In this document: in pieces, positions 1 to 9,966 of the stretch
Numbering within the stretch: the first letter of the stretch is position 1
Layout of the letters: each line of letters starts with the position of its first letter
DNA from: Bacteroidota bacterium
Lineage (GTDB): Bacteria > Bacteroidota > Bacteroidia > Chitinophagales > Chitinophagaceae
Assembly: GCA_018971025.1 (NCBI GenBank)
Contig: JAGWVE010000014.1
Span: forward strand, 1 to 37,262
Reading direction: 5' to 3'
DNA length: 37,262 bases
Notes under the pieces: model-generated
Seen by the model: the letters and a program-made list of their open reading frames with translations, nothing else
Told to the model about the DNA's origin: nothing
Database searches by the model: none
Program-made: the position numbers and the translations under genes

Positions 1-1
1 A

Positions 2-2041
2 AAATCTTCTATCACTGTAACCGGTGATTTTAATAATTGGACACCCGGACTATCACACGTTATGAAAATGACGCCGGATAGTTTACGCTTTTGGATTCGA
101 TTAACGGGTTTAACACCTGGCGTAGAATATGCATACCAATATATTATTGATGGTGCACTAAAAGTTGCAGATTACAATGCACATAAAATATTAGATCCTT
201 GGAATGATGGATTTATTCCAGCAACCACGTATCCTAATTTAAAAGCCTATCCAACAGGTAAAACCACAGATATTGTAAGTGTTATACAAACGGCACAACC
301 TAAATACACATGGAATGATGCAAATTTTGTAAGACCCAATAAAAAAAATCTTGTCGTGTATGAACTCTTGCTTCGCGACTTTGTGGCTAAGCATGATTTC
401 CAAACGCTCAAAGACACACTTCCTTATTTAAAAAAATTAGGCATCAATGCAATTGAGTTAATGCCGTTTTCTGAATTTGAAGGCAATAGCAGTTGGGGAT
501 ACAATCCTAATTTCTTTTTTGCACCAGATAAATATTATGGAACCCCTACGGCCATCAAATCATTCATTGATGCGGCACACCAACAAGGGATTGCCGTTAT
601 TATGGATATGGTATTAAACCACGTGTTTGGTTCATCGCCACTTGCTAAAATGTATTGGGATGGAACAAGCAATAAGCCTGCAGCCAACAATCCATGGTTA
701 AACTCAGATGCCAAACATCCATTTAATGTAGGGAATGATTTTAACCACGAGTCTGCAGCAACCAAACAGCTTGTTACAAGAGTGGTGAAGCACTGGCTTA
801 AAGAATTTCATATCGATGGTTATAGATGGGATTTATCAAAAGGATTTACGCAAGTAAACAATCCAACCAATGTAAGTGCATGGGGCGCCTATGATGCATC
901 TCGTATTAAAATTTGGAAATCCATTTATGATACCATGCAAGTAGCTAGCCCTTCTAGCTATTGTATACTTGAACATTTTGCTGATAATACCGAAGAAAAG
1001 GAATTAGCAGACTATGGCATGCTTTTATGGGGTAACGCCAATTATAGTTTTAATGAAGGAACCATGGGCTATACCGCTACTTCAAACTTTGGAACTAATT
1101 TTTCCAATAGCAGAAATTTTGCCAATCAGCATTTGGTTACGTACATGGAAAGCCATGACGAAGAAAGGCTTCAATATAAAAATCTGAATTTTGGAAACAG
1201 TGCAGGTACGTATAACATTAAAGATCCTGCTACTGCTTTAAAACGCAACGAAATGGCTGCTGCGTTTTGGGCACTTACGCCAGGTCCAAAATTAATGTGG
1301 CAATTTGGTGAACTCGGTTACGATTTAAGTATCAACACTTGTACCAATGGAACTATTGATGTGAACAATTGTAGACTTGCCGAAAAACCTATCAAATGGG
1401 ATTACTTACAAGATGCAAATCGTAAAGGATTGTTTGATGCCTATGCTAAGTTTTTGAGACTCCGTGGAATAACTAATTACACAAATGATTTTGGTTCCAA
1501 TAAATATACCATCAATAGTGCTGGGGCTATTAAGTCTATGCAATTAAATGGTGACTCTATTAAACTTGTTGTTGTAGGAAATTTTGATGTGACACCGCAA
1601 ACCGCTACCGTATCATTTCCTGCAGATGGATTTTGGTACAGTTTATATACTAACAAATATCAACTAGTATCCGGAGGGTCTGTTAGTATGACTTTGCAGC
1701 CAGGTGAGTACTATGTGTTCGGAAATAAAAATTTAAACAATACTGTTGTTACTGCGGTTGCAAACATAGGTGTAGCTTCGCTTAATAGTGTTACTAGTAT
1801 TGCGCCCAATCCAGTTAGGGATGCAGCTATTTTTAAATATACTTTGCCTGAATCTGGTAAAGTAAATATTAAACTTTTAAGTGCGTCAGGTGTTGTAGTA
1901 GATGGTCTTTTTAATGGATGGCAAAACAAAGGACAACAGCAATTGATGATCAATAAAAAGGGACTCCCTCCAGGGGTTTATCATATATCTATTCAATCAA
2001 ATCTTAAACAAAAAACACAAACATTTTTAATCACTAATTAG
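2..2041 (+). CDS. Secreted GH13 alpha-amylase family enzyme with type IX sorting domain (5' partial)
   Basis: The frame is open to the left edge. Codons before the ATG at 62 encode an E-set/CBM48-like strand (VTGDFNNWTPG), so that ATG is internal and the true start lies outside the window. Numbering from the ATG at 62, the GH13 barrel shows region I (DMVLNH, about 180), the nucleophile Asp257 in YRWD, the acid/base Glu304 in LEH and the third Asp366 in ESHDEE, so the catalytic triad is intact. A C-terminal domain of about 80 residues begins at PNPVRDAA and ends in QTFLITN, which is typical of type IX secretion (Por) sorting. It should hydrolyse or rearrange alpha-1,4-glucans outside the cell. 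SusC starts only 28 bases after its stop, so both are probably on one transcript. Amylase, pullulanase or branching activity cannot be separated by eye. Confidence 0.93.
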   Translation, partial: KSSITVTGDFNNWTPGLSHVMKMTPDSLRFWIRLTGLTPGVEYAYQYIIDGALKVADYNAHKILDPWNDGFIPATTYPNLKAYPTGKTTDIVSVIQTAQPKYTWNDANFVRPNKKNLVVYELLLRDFVAKHDFQTLKDTLPYLKKLGINAIELMPFSEFEGNSSWGYNPNFFFAPDKYYGTPTAIKSFIDAAHQQGIAVIMDMVLNHVFGSSPLAKMYWDGTSNKPAANNPWLNSDAKHPFNVGNDFNHESAATKQLVTRVVKHWLKEFHIDGYRWDLSKGFTQVNNPTNVSAWGAYDASRIKIWKSIYDTMQVASPSSYCILEHFADNTEEKELADYGMLLWGNANYSFNEGTMGYTATSNFGTNFSNSRNFANQHLVTYMESHDEERLQYKNLNFGNSAGTYNIKDPATALKRNEMAAAFWALTPGPKLMWQFGELGYDLSINTCTNGTIDVNNCRLAEKPIKWDYLQDANRKGLFDAYAKFLRLRGITNYTNDFGSNKYTINSAGAIKSMQLNGDSIKLVVVGNFDVTPQTATVSFPADGFWYSLYTNKYQLVSGGSVSMTLQPGEYYVFGNKNLNNTVVTAVANIGVASLNSVTSIAPNPVRDAAIFKYTLPESGKVNIKLLSASGVVVDGLFNGWQNKGQQQLMINKKGLPPGVYHISIQSNLKQKTQTFLITN

Positions 2042-2069
2042 TATTTATTCAAATTGAAATTGTAATTCT

Positions 2070-5057
2070 ATGAACATTAAAAAAGCACTTGTTGCAATGC
2101 TGATGATGCTAACAGTTTTCTGTTTGTCATCTATTGCACAAGACCGTACGGTTACGGGTAAAGTAACCAATGCAAAAGATGGTTCGCCGTTAGTGGCTGC
2201 TAGTGTCCTTGTAAAAGGATCTGGTGTTGGAACACAAACAAATGCCGATGGTTCATTTAGTTTGAAAGTTCCTGCTAACGCAACTACACTTGTCGTATCT
2301 TCTTTGAATTTTGAAACCAAAGAAGTAACCTTAAGCGGCAGTTCTGTATCTGTATCACTTGCACCTTCTGTAGATCAGTTGAATGATGTAGTGGTAATTG
2401 GATACGGTACCGTTCGTAAAAAGGACCTAACTGGATCTGTTGTGAACGTGTCTTCTAAAGACTTTAACAAAGGTGTTATTTCAACACCAGAACAACTCAT
2501 TCAAGGTAAGGTAGCGGGTGTGCAAATCACTAGTAACAATGGTGCTCCAGGATCTGGAAGTACCATTAGAATTAGAGGTGGTGCCTCTTTAAATGCGAGT
2601 AACGATCCACTTATTGTTGTGGATGGTATGCCAATAGACGGTGGTGGTATTTCTGGACAAGCAAATGCACTTGCCTTAATTAACCCTAACGATATTGAGT
2701 CTTTCTCCATTTTAAAAGATGCATCTGCTACAGCTATTTATGGTGCTAGAGCATCCAATGGTGTAATTATCATTACAACTAAAAAAGGTAAATCAGGTGC
2801 ACCTAAATATACGTTCAGTTCTCAACTGAGTGTTTCTCAGGTTTCTAAAAAAGCAGACATTTTTTCTGCAGATGAAATTAGAGATATCGTAAAAACAAAA
2901 GGCGCAAGCTATGCTCCTTTATTAGGAACAGCTAGCACTGATTGGCAAAATGAAATTTATCAAACTGCGCTTAGCACAGATAACAACATTTCAGTTGCGG
3001 GTGCATACAAAAAAATACCTTACCGTTTTTCTTTAGGTAATTTATTACAAACAGGTGTTTTAAGATCAGATAAATTAAATAGAACTACTGTTGGTATCAA
3101 CCTTAGTCCTTCATTATTTGACAATCACCTTACTATTAATATCAATTATAAGTTAGCATCTAGTGCAACCAATTTTGCAGATCAAGGAGCCATTGGGGCA
3201 GCTACTTATTTTGACCCTACCAAGCCAGTTTATTCTGGTGCAACTGCTTACAACGGTTATTGGAACTGGTTAGATGCAACTTCATCTAATGGTCTTCGCG
3301 CCTTAGCACCAAAAAATCCACTTGGTATTTTATTGGATAAGTCAGATAAGAGCAACGTTACAAGACATATTGCGAGCGCCCTTATTGATTATAAGGTTCA
3401 TTTTATTCCTGCCTTACACGTTATAGTTAATACAGGTGTTGACATAGCAGAAGGTAAAGGAACTACTGTTATTGATGACAAAGCTGCAACTACTTATATG
3501 CGTTTTAAAGATGCAGCTGGTAAGTTTCATGGCGGTGTGAACAATCAATACCGTCAAACTAGAAGCAATAGCTATTTAAATGCTTATTTAAATTATGCTA
3601 AAGACATTCCTTATTTATCTTCTAGAATTGAATTTACAGGTGGTTATGAATTCCAAGATTATTTAACAACCAACTACAATTTTAGCGATAAAACCTATGA
3701 TGGAACAGTTGTAAATTCTCCAAACTTTGAATTCAACAAACCTCAATACCGTTTGAGTTCTTATTTAGGTAGAATGAATTTTACTGTAAAAGGTAAATAT
3801 TTATTTACAGCATCAGTTCGTCAAGATGGATCTTCTAAATTTAATCCGGACAACCGTTTTGCGGTATTCCCTTCAGGAGCGATTGCTTGGAAGTTAAAAG
3901 AAGAAGGTTTATTCAAAAACATCAAATCTTTATCTGATCTTAAGTTACGCGCTAGTTATGGTGTAACAGGTCAGCAAGATGGTATTGGTTACTACGACTA
4001 TATTTCTTATTACAACTTAGGTTCTAATACAGCACAATATCAGTTTGGTAATACATTCTATTCTATTTACCGTCCTAACGGTTACTACTACAATCGTAAG
4101 TGGGAGCAAACAGCAACAACTAACTTAGCGTTAGATTTTGGTTTTGCAGACAACAGAATTACTGGTACGATTGAAGCGTATAAAAGAGAAACAACTGATT
4201 TGTTAAACGAAGTAAACCAGCCAGCTGGTACCAACTTTAGTAACAAAATTGTTGCTAACATCGGTAGCATGGAAAACAAGGGTATTGAACTTACTTTAAA
4301 TGTTCAACCAATTCGTAATAAAAATACAACTTGGGATATCGCATTCAATGCTACTTACAACAAAAACAGAATCACTAAATTAACCATCTCTGACGATCCT
4401 GCTTACGCTGGTGCACGTTTTGGTGGAATTAGTGGTGGTACAGGTAACACCATCTTAATTCACTCTGTAGGTAAGCAAAGAGGTTCTTTCTTTGTATACA
4501 AGCAAGTGTATGACGCTAACGATAAACCTATTGATGGTTTATACGCAGACTTAAATAGAGATGGTATTATTAACGAAAAAGATTTGTATCAATACAAAGC
4601 GGTAGATCCTCAAATGTTCTTTGGATTAAGTTCAAACATAACACATAAGCAATGGTCTGCTGGTATCGTAATGCGTGCAAACATTGGAAACTACTTATAC
4701 AATAACGTAGCTTCTAGTTCAGGTACTTTAAGAAATATCTTAAACCCAATTGGTTATATCAACAACGGTTCTAGAGATTATTTAAAATCTGGATTTAGCG
4801 GTAATGGTTCTAATTACTACTTATCTGATTACTATGTTCAAAATGCGTCTTTCTTACGTATTGATAATGTTAACCTTAGCTATAATGTTGGAAAAGTATT
4901 CCATAACAAAGCAGCTATGCGTATCAGTGCAAACGTTCAAAACGTATTAACAATCACTAAGTACACAGGACTTGATCCTGAGATGAATGGTGGAGTTGAC
5001 AACAATTTCTACCCTCGTCCAAGAACCATTGTATTGGGTGTAAATCTTGATTTCTAA
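2070..5057 (+). CDS. susC: SusC/RagA-family TonB-linked outer membrane transporter
   Basis: This 995-residue protein has a signal peptide (hydrophobic, ending SSIAQ), then a carboxypeptidase-regulatory-like beta-sandwich (about residues 27-85, GKVTNAKDGSPL to VTLSG). The plug domain opens with the SusC signature VVVIGYGTVRKKDLTGSV and contains IRGGASLNASNDPLIVVDG. The rest is a long TonB-dependent barrel ending in RTIVLGVNLDF with a terminal Phe, as expected for an outer membrane barrel. In the family, SusC is the energised pore for oligosaccharides and is capped by SusD, which follows immediately. Position between a GH13 enzyme and SusD/E/F lipoproteins points to malto-oligosaccharides. The substrate is inferred from neighbours, not from the protein itself. 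Confidence 0.97.
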   Translation: MNIKKALVAMLMMLTVFCLSSIAQDRTVTGKVTNAKDGSPLVAASVLVKGSGVGTQTNADGSFSLKVPANATTLVVSSLNFETKEVTLSGSSVSVSLAPSVDQLNDVVVIGYGTVRKKDLTGSVVNVSSKDFNKGVISTPEQLIQGKVAGVQITSNNGAPGSGSTIRIRGGASLNASNDPLIVVDGMPIDGGGISGQANALALINPNDIESFSILKDASATAIYGARASNGVIIITTKKGKSGAPKYTFSSQLSVSQVSKKADIFSADEIRDIVKTKGASYAPLLGTASTDWQNEIYQTALSTDNNISVAGAYKKIPYRFSLGNLLQTGVLRSDKLNRTTVGINLSPSLFDNHLTININYKLASSATNFADQGAIGAATYFDPTKPVYSGATAYNGYWNWLDATSSNGLRALAPKNPLGILLDKSDKSNVTRHIASALIDYKVHFIPALHVIVNTGVDIAEGKGTTVIDDKAATTYMRFKDAAGKFHGGVNNQYRQTRSNSYLNAYLNYAKDIPYLSSRIEFTGGYEFQDYLTTNYNFSDKTYDGTVVNSPNFEFNKPQYRLSSYLGRMNFTVKGKYLFTASVRQDGSSKFNPDNRFAVFPSGAIAWKLKEEGLFKNIKSLSDLKLRASYGVTGQQDGIGYYDYISYYNLGSNTAQYQFGNTFYSIYRPNGYYYNRKWEQTATTNLALDFGFADNRITGTIEAYKRETTDLLNEVNQPAGTNFSNKIVANIGSMENKGIELTLNVQPIRNKNTTWDIAFNATYNKNRITKLTISDDPAYAGARFGGISGGTGNTILIHSVGKQRGSFFVYKQVYDANDKPIDGLYADLNRDGIINEKDLYQYKAVDPQMFFGLSSNITHKQWSAGIVMRANIGNYLYNNVASSSGTLRNILNPIGYINNGSRDYLKSGFSGNGSNYYLSDYYVQNASFLRIDNVNLSYNVGKVFHNKAAMRISANVQNVLTITKYTGLDPEMNGGVDNNFYPRPRTIVLGVNLDF

Positions 5058-5085
5058 TTCAATCACTAGTACAAAAAATATAACA

Positions 5086-6663
5086 ATGAAAAATAATCTA
5101 TATAAACAAGTAATAGCCACAATCGGAGCTTTTGTTGTGTTGGCATCTTGTAGCAAAAAGTTAGACTTATTGCCTACCAATGATGTTACCTCTGCAACTG
5201 TTTATGCCGATGCAAATGGTTATAAGCAAGCATTTGCTAAAGTATATGCAAGCTTCGCTTTAACAGGTAATGCTGGTCCTGCAGGTAACGGAGATATTCA
5301 GGGTATCGATGAAGGTACTTCTGACTTTTTACGTTTGTATTGGAAAGCGCAAGAATTAAGTACAGACGAAGCCGTTGTTTCTTGGGGCGATCCAGGTATT
5401 CAAGACTTCCACAACATGAACTGGTCTGCGAGCAACCCAATGTTAACAGGTCTTTACTACCGTTCTTATTATCAAATTACATTAGCGAACGATTTTATTC
5501 GTCAATCTTCTGATGCTAACCTAGCTTCTAAAGGTATCACGGGTACAGACGCTGATGCGATTAAAAAATACAGAGCAGAAGCAAGATTTTTACGTGCTTA
5601 CCAATATTCTATCTTAATGGATTTATTTGGTAACGTTCCTTTTGTAACAGATGCTGAAACTTTAGGATCTGTAATGCCAAAGCAAAAAACACGTGCCGAA
5701 ATTTTCTCTTACATCGAAACAGAATTAAAAGCACTAGATGCTGAATTAATCGATGCGCGTAAAAACGAATATGGTCGTGCAGATAAAGCTGCAGCATGGG
5801 CATTACTTGCTCGTTTGTATTTAAATGCACAAGTATATACTGGTACAGCTAGAAACACAGATGCTGCTACCTACGCTAAAAAAGTGTTAGACGCTGGTTA
5901 TTCTTTAATCACAGACTACACCAAGTTAATGCGTGCAGATAACAATGTAAACACATCTGAGTTTATTTTAACCATTAACTATGATGGTTTAAAAACACAA
6001 AACTGGGGTGGTACTACTTTCTTAACACACGCACCAGTTGGCGGTAGCATGGTTGCTGCTCAATTTGGTGTTGATGGTGGATGGGGTGGTTTAAGAACTA
6101 CAACTGCTCTTTCTGGTAAATTCCCGGATTTAACAGGTACTGCTGATAAGCGTTCTCAATTCCATGTGGCTGGTCAAAATGCAGATATTTCTGATTTGAC
6201 TAAGTTTACAGATGGATATGGTGTTACTAAATTTAGAAACATCAACATGAATGGTACTCCAGGTAAAAACTTAACTTGGGTAGATATCGATTTCCCAATT
6301 TTCCGTTCTGCAGAAATGAACCTAGTATATGCAGAAGCAGTGTTAAGAGGTGGAACTGGTGATGCAACAGCTGCTTTAGGCTATGTTAACGCCTTAAGAA
6401 CAAGAGCTGGTGCAAGTGCAATTACTGCTGCTCAATTAAATTTAGATTTTGTACTAGATGAGCGTGCGAGAGAATTATATTGGGAAGGTTTTAGAAGAAC
6501 AGATTTAATCCGTTATAATAGATTTGTTGAATCTAGTTATCTATGGCCTTGGAAAGGTGGTGTTAAAGGTGGAACCAATGTGGATGCTTTCAGAAAAGTA
6601 TATCCAATTCCTTCTGCAGACATTTCATCAAATCCTAATCTAGTTCAAAACGCAGGTTATTAA
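5086..6663 (+). CDS. susD: SusD/RagB-family surface glycan-binding lipoprotein
   Basis: I place the start at ATG 5086, not at an upstream in-frame codon that overlaps the susC stop, because MKNNLYKQ begins a clean lipoprotein signal peptide with its cysteine at residue 22 (VVLASC). The protein is 525 residues, normal for SusD. It has the helical TPR-like scaffold (AEARFLRAYQYSILMDLFG, ADKAAAWALLARLYLNAQVY) and the C-terminal family signature FVLDERARELYWEGFRRTDL. It should sit on the cell surface as the lid of the SusC pore and bind starch oligosaccharides. The gene follows susC by 28 bases and precedes two SusE/F-type lipoproteins. Confidence 0.97.
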   Translation: MKNNLYKQVIATIGAFVVLASCSKKLDLLPTNDVTSATVYADANGYKQAFAKVYASFALTGNAGPAGNGDIQGIDEGTSDFLRLYWKAQELSTDEAVVSWGDPGIQDFHNMNWSASNPMLTGLYYRSYYQITLANDFIRQSSDANLASKGITGTDADAIKKYRAEARFLRAYQYSILMDLFGNVPFVTDAETLGSVMPKQKTRAEIFSYIETELKALDAELIDARKNEYGRADKAAAWALLARLYLNAQVYTGTARNTDAATYAKKVLDAGYSLITDYTKLMRADNNVNTSEFILTINYDGLKTQNWGGTTFLTHAPVGGSMVAAQFGVDGGWGGLRTTTALSGKFPDLTGTADKRSQFHVAGQNADISDLTKFTDGYGVTKFRNINMNGTPGKNLTWVDIDFPIFRSAEMNLVYAEAVLRGGTGDATAALGYVNALRTRAGASAITAAQLNLDFVLDERARELYWEGFRRTDLIRYNRFVESSYLWPWKGGVKGGTNVDAFRKVYPIPSADISSNPNLVQNAGY

Positions 6664-6693
6664 TCCTTGTCTGAAAAATTTAAAATAAATTGT

Positions 6694-7524
6694 ATGAAAA
6701 AAATAATTCAATCACTAGTTTACGTGAGCCTTGCGATCGTATTCTTTGCTGCTTGTGAAAAAGACGAGGCAAAAGATACGTATATCAATGGTACGGCTCC
6801 AGTGCTTACGGCTACTTCAAAAGATAGCATTGCACTAAACTTTTTAACAGAAGATAATTTAGGTATCACCTTTAATTGGACCAACCCAAATTATAAATTT
6901 GCTTCTGGTGGAAGTTCTCAAAACGTTAATTACACTTTAGAAATTGACACTACAGGTGCTAATTTTAAAGGTGCTAACAAAAAGTCTATCTCTATTAGCA
7001 AAGACTTATCTGCAGCTTACACACAAAAAGCGTTTAACATTGTTATTGCTGATTTAAAATTAAAGCCAGGAAAATTGGCTAGAATTGAAGTACGTGTTAT
7101 TGCTACTTTAGGTGCTGCACCAACCGAGTTAATTTCTAATGTTTTAGCATTTAAAGTTGTGCCTTATGCGCCACCACCAAAAGTTCCAGTTCCAACTGCA
7201 GGTACTTTATGGGTAACTGGTAATGCTTTTGCATCAGGTTGGGCAAATCCTTTAGGTGCTCCTTTTGTTACTTCACAACAATTAGCAAAAGTTTCTGAAA
7301 CTTTATATGAAGGTGTTGTTGCCTTTGTGGGTGGCGGTAACTACAAAATGATTCAAGAAAACGGCGTTTGGGGTACACAGTACCACAAAGTTACAGGAGA
7401 TGCTTTTGCAGGAACTTTTGAAAAGAAGGATGCCGATCCAGGATTTGATGGTCCGGCTGTTGCGGGTAATTATAAAATCTCAGTTGATTTCCAAGCAGGA
7501 ACCTTTACTGTAACCAAACAATAA
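6694..7524 (+). CDS. susE: SusE-like starch-binding outer membrane lipoprotein
   Basis: The chosen start (6694) gives MKKIIQSL and a lipobox with cysteine 21 (VFFAAC); an upstream TTG would add nine residues without a purpose. After the cysteine comes EKDEAKD, an acidic/lysine tract like the Bacteroidota lipoprotein surface-export signal. The N-terminal SusE domain has the motif ITFNWTNPNYKF. Following a proline-rich linker (PPPKVPVPTAG), one C-terminal module starts LWVTGNAFASGWANP, resembling the starch-binding modules of SusE/SusF. At 276 residues it is shorter than classical SusE and has only one such module. It should hold polymer at the surface. The gene lies 30 bases after susD and 24 before the next lipoprotein. 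Confidence 0.88.
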   Translation: MKKIIQSLVYVSLAIVFFAACEKDEAKDTYINGTAPVLTATSKDSIALNFLTEDNLGITFNWTNPNYKFASGGSSQNVNYTLEIDTTGANFKGANKKSISISKDLSAAYTQKAFNIVIADLKLKPGKLARIEVRVIATLGAAPTELISNVLAFKVVPYAPPPKVPVPTAGTLWVTGNAFASGWANPLGAPFVTSQQLAKVSETLYEGVVAFVGGGNYKMIQENGVWGTQYHKVTGDAFAGTFEKKDADPGFDGPAVAGNYKISVDFQAGTFTVTKQ

Positions 7525-7548
7525 GAACAACAACTAAAATAGTAAACG

Positions 7549-8928
7549 ATGAAACAAATTTTAAAAACATTGCTTTTCACAGCCACATTTGCAGTTGCAC
7601 TTTGGTCTTGTGAAAAAGTTGCGCCTCTTACTGTGTACGAGCCAGGAAAGAGTGTTGTATTACAATCTTCTACAACAACCATTGCAACTAAAACAGCAGA
7701 TTCATTAAGTACTGCGGTGTTGTTCACTTGGACCAACCCACAATATGCAACGGATCAAAATACTGTAAAATATATTTTACAAATCGATTCTTCAGGAAGA
7801 GGGTTTACAAAACCAGCTTCTATTGTATTAAACGGAAGAATGAGTTATGCATTTTTAGGTAAAGAATTAAACGCTGTATTACTAGGGTTTGGCTTTAGCT
7901 ATAATGTTGCCTACAAAATTGATGTGCGTATTATTTCTTCTTACGGAAATAACAACGAACAATTAACGTCTAATGTGTTAACATTAACAGCAACCCCATA
8001 TGTAATTCCTCCAAAAGTTCAACCACCTACTTCTAAGAAATTATACTTAGTAGGTTCTGCAACAATTGGTGGATGGAACAACCCAGTTCCTGTTCCTACG
8101 CAAGAATTTACAAGAGTAGACTCTGTAACTTATGAAGGCACATTCTATTTAAAAGGTGGTCAGCAATATTTGGCTTTACCTGTAAATGGAGACTGGAGTA
8201 ATAAATATTCAGTAGCTAACAATTCACTCACAGATTTAAACTTAGGTGGTGATTTTGGTTTCAATTTCTCTGACAACTTCCCTGGTCCTGCAAAAACGGG
8301 CATGTACAAAATCCGTTTTGATTTCCAACGTGGTAAATTTACTGTTACAGCAGTTCCATTTGGTATGTTGTTTGTAGCTGGTGGTTACCAAGGATGGGCG
8401 CCAGATAAAGCTTCATCATTAGGTTCTATCAAAAATGACGAAGATTACCATGGTTTCATTGATTTTGGTGCATCTGCTTCTGAATTTAAATTTACCAGCC
8501 AACCAGATTGGAATGGTAATAACTACGGTGGTACTGCAACAACAATTAGCACAAGCGGTGGTAACTTAAGCGTTGCTGCTGGTGGTTATTATTTATTAAG
8601 AGCCAATACTAAAAATAGTACTTGGTCTAGATATTTAGTTACTAGTGTTGGTATTGTTGGTGCATTTAGCGGTTGGGGTGGAAATCCTGACGTTGCTTTA
8701 ACGTATGACAGTGGTAATAAAGTTTGGAAAACAACTTTTACGCTTGCTTCTGATTCTGAACTTAAGTTTAGATTTAACAGCTCTTGGGATGTTAACCTAG
8801 GAGATGATGGCGGAGACGGCTTATTAGAATTTAATGGTGCAAACCTTGCTATGAAAGCTGGTACTTACGATGTAGTACTTAACCTTTCAAATGGTGGTTA
8901 CTATACGTATTCATTTACTAAAAAGTAG
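7549..8928 (+). CDS. SusE/SusF-like multi-module starch-binding lipoprotein
   Basis: The 459-residue protein begins MKQILKTLLF and has a lipobox cysteine at 21 (VALWSC). Its N-terminal domain is related to the preceding gene (LFTWTNPQYA against FNWTNPNYKF), so the two are probably ancient duplicates. A PPKVQPPTS linker leads to three repeated modules with similar openings: LYLVGSATIGGWNN, LFVAGGYQGWAPD and VGIVGAFSGWGGNPD. Each has the glycine/tryptophan pattern of SusE/SusF carbohydrate-binding modules, where aromatic residues stack on glucan helices. It should bind starch on the outer surface. It is the last gene before a strong terminator. Whether to call it SusE or SusF is a matter of naming. 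Confidence 0.87.
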   Translation: MKQILKTLLFTATFAVALWSCEKVAPLTVYEPGKSVVLQSSTTTIATKTADSLSTAVLFTWTNPQYATDQNTVKYILQIDSSGRGFTKPASIVLNGRMSYAFLGKELNAVLLGFGFSYNVAYKIDVRIISSYGNNNEQLTSNVLTLTATPYVIPPKVQPPTSKKLYLVGSATIGGWNNPVPVPTQEFTRVDSVTYEGTFYLKGGQQYLALPVNGDWSNKYSVANNSLTDLNLGGDFGFNFSDNFPGPAKTGMYKIRFDFQRGKFTVTAVPFGMLFVAGGYQGWAPDKASSLGSIKNDEDYHGFIDFGASASEFKFTSQPDWNGNNYGGTATTISTSGGNLSVAAGGYYLLRANTKNSTWSRYLVTSVGIVGAFSGWGGNPDVALTYDSGNKVWKTTFTLASDSELKFRFNSSWDVNLGDDGGDGLLEFNGANLAMKAGTYDVVLNLSNGGYYTYSFTKK

Positions 8929-8946
8929 TTACATATACTTGTTATT

Positions 8947-8981
8947 AAAAAAGGGGCGAACCATTGGTTCGCCCCTTTTTT
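8947..8981. terminator. Bidirectional intrinsic terminator after the sus operon
   Basis: A perfect 10-bp stem (GGGGCGAACC, 8953-8962; GGTTCGCCCC, 8966-8975) with loop ATT is flanked by A6 on the left and T6 on the right. It can therefore stop the rightward sus transcript and also the leftward transcript of the convergent DUF1684 gene, which ends at 8999. Confidence 0.93.
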
Positions 8982-8998
8982 AATATATGCCGGTTCAA

Positions 8999-9883
8999 TT
9001 ATTTATGTTTTTCTGAAAGCTCGCCGGCCGTTACTTTAAATGGAAGTATGTTTTGCTTAGGTGGTATCGGGCATGTGGCATAAGGCGTATACGCACATGG
9101 TGGGTTAAATGCTTTATTAAAATCAATAAAAGTATTGCCATTGCTATCTGGTCTGGGAACGTAGATAAACCTGCCAGTGTGGTAGGTGTTAATGCCGTTT
9201 GTGGCATCACCAAATACAACAAATAAATCGCCGGGGCCTTCATTAATAGCATCAAGTACATAATTTTTTCCTTGGTACGCAAAACTTATTTTACCTGCAT
9301 AATCTTGTGCAGTTGTTTGTCCTAGCACATTGGTAATAAATAAACCACTTGGATCTGGTGGCAATAATTTTGCTGGTAAATTCCAGCTTTCATTGATTGT
9401 AAATCTTTTATTTCCTTTAAATGCACTGAGTGCAGGATTTTTTAAATCTCTAAACCGTACGCCAATTTTATCTTCACGCTTGATAATGGTCCACTTAAAC
9501 TGATGATAGGTGAGTGGCTTACTTATTTTTTTATCGGCGTCAAAGCAAACAGTTGCTTCTGTATAATCATTTGGGAATTGAGAAACAGCTTTATCAAATT
9601 CAAAACGTACGGTGTTGCCAGATACTATAAATTTACCTAGCACTTGTGGCATGTTTTTATGTTTAAAAACAACAGCATTGGTATTACTGCTTCCAAAACT
9701 ATTTTCTCCTTGGTGAAGCCAAAATAGTCCGGCCAAATTAAGCCAACCGTCTTCTTCTGTTAAAGCTTTAATACGCAAACTGTCAAAATGTTTAATCGAA
9801 GCGGTATATGCTTCTGATGTTTGACCCTGTGTTTTGTTACTAACAACGATAAGGCATAGAAGGGCTGCTATTAAAGCTTTCAT
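8999..9883 (-). CDS. Exported DUF1684-family protein
   Basis: The start at 9883 gives MKALIAALLCLIVV, a signal peptide ending near TQGQ; a longer frame upstream lacks a sensible leader. The 294-residue product matches the DUF1684 pattern: EDGWLNLAGLFWLHQGENSFGS near the N-terminus, a central IGVRFRDLKNPAL, and the conserved C-terminus FIDFNKAFNPPCAYTPYATCPIP with paired cysteines. No biochemical function is established for the family as far as I know. It is transcribed towards the sus terminator and away from the GH3 gene, with 83 bases between the two start codons, so it may share control with the glycosidases. Confidence 0.85.
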   Translation of the reverse strand: MKALIAALLCLIVVSNKTQGQTSEAYTASIKHFDSLRIKALTEEDGWLNLAGLFWLHQGENSFGSSNTNAVVFKHKNMPQVLGKFIVSGNTVRFEFDKAVSQFPNDYTEATVCFDADKKISKPLTYHQFKWTIIKREDKIGVRFRDLKNPALSAFKGNKRFTINESWNLPAKLLPPDPSGLFITNVLGQTTAQDYAGKISFAYQGKNYVLDAINEGPGDLFVVFGDATNGINTYHTGRFIYVPRPDSNGNTFIDFNKAFNPPCAYTPYATCPIPPKQNILPFKVTAGELSEKHK

Positions 9884-9916
9884 GACATTGATTTTGCGTA
9901 AAGTTAGGCGCCTATT

Positions 9917-9950
9917 TGACTTAATTATCATCAAAGCTTCTTAATATTGT
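9917..9950 (+). promoter_or_regulatory. Possible promoter of the GH3-GH125 pair
   Basis: TTG at 9917-9919 and TAATATTG at 9943-9950 resemble the Bacteroidota TTG/TAnnTTTG promoter with one mismatch and a slightly long 23-base spacer. It lies just upstream of the GH3 start. This is a weak match. Confidence 0.25.
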
Positions 9951-9966
9951 TAAATAATAATTACAT

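Noticed and set aside
62-64. ATG at 62 as the start of the GH13 gene
   Set aside because: The frame stays open to the left edge and encodes a CBM48-like strand, so the ATG is internal.
5047-5085. Upstream start of susD overlapping susC
   Set aside because: It puts 13 residues before a complete lipoprotein signal peptide that begins at 5086.
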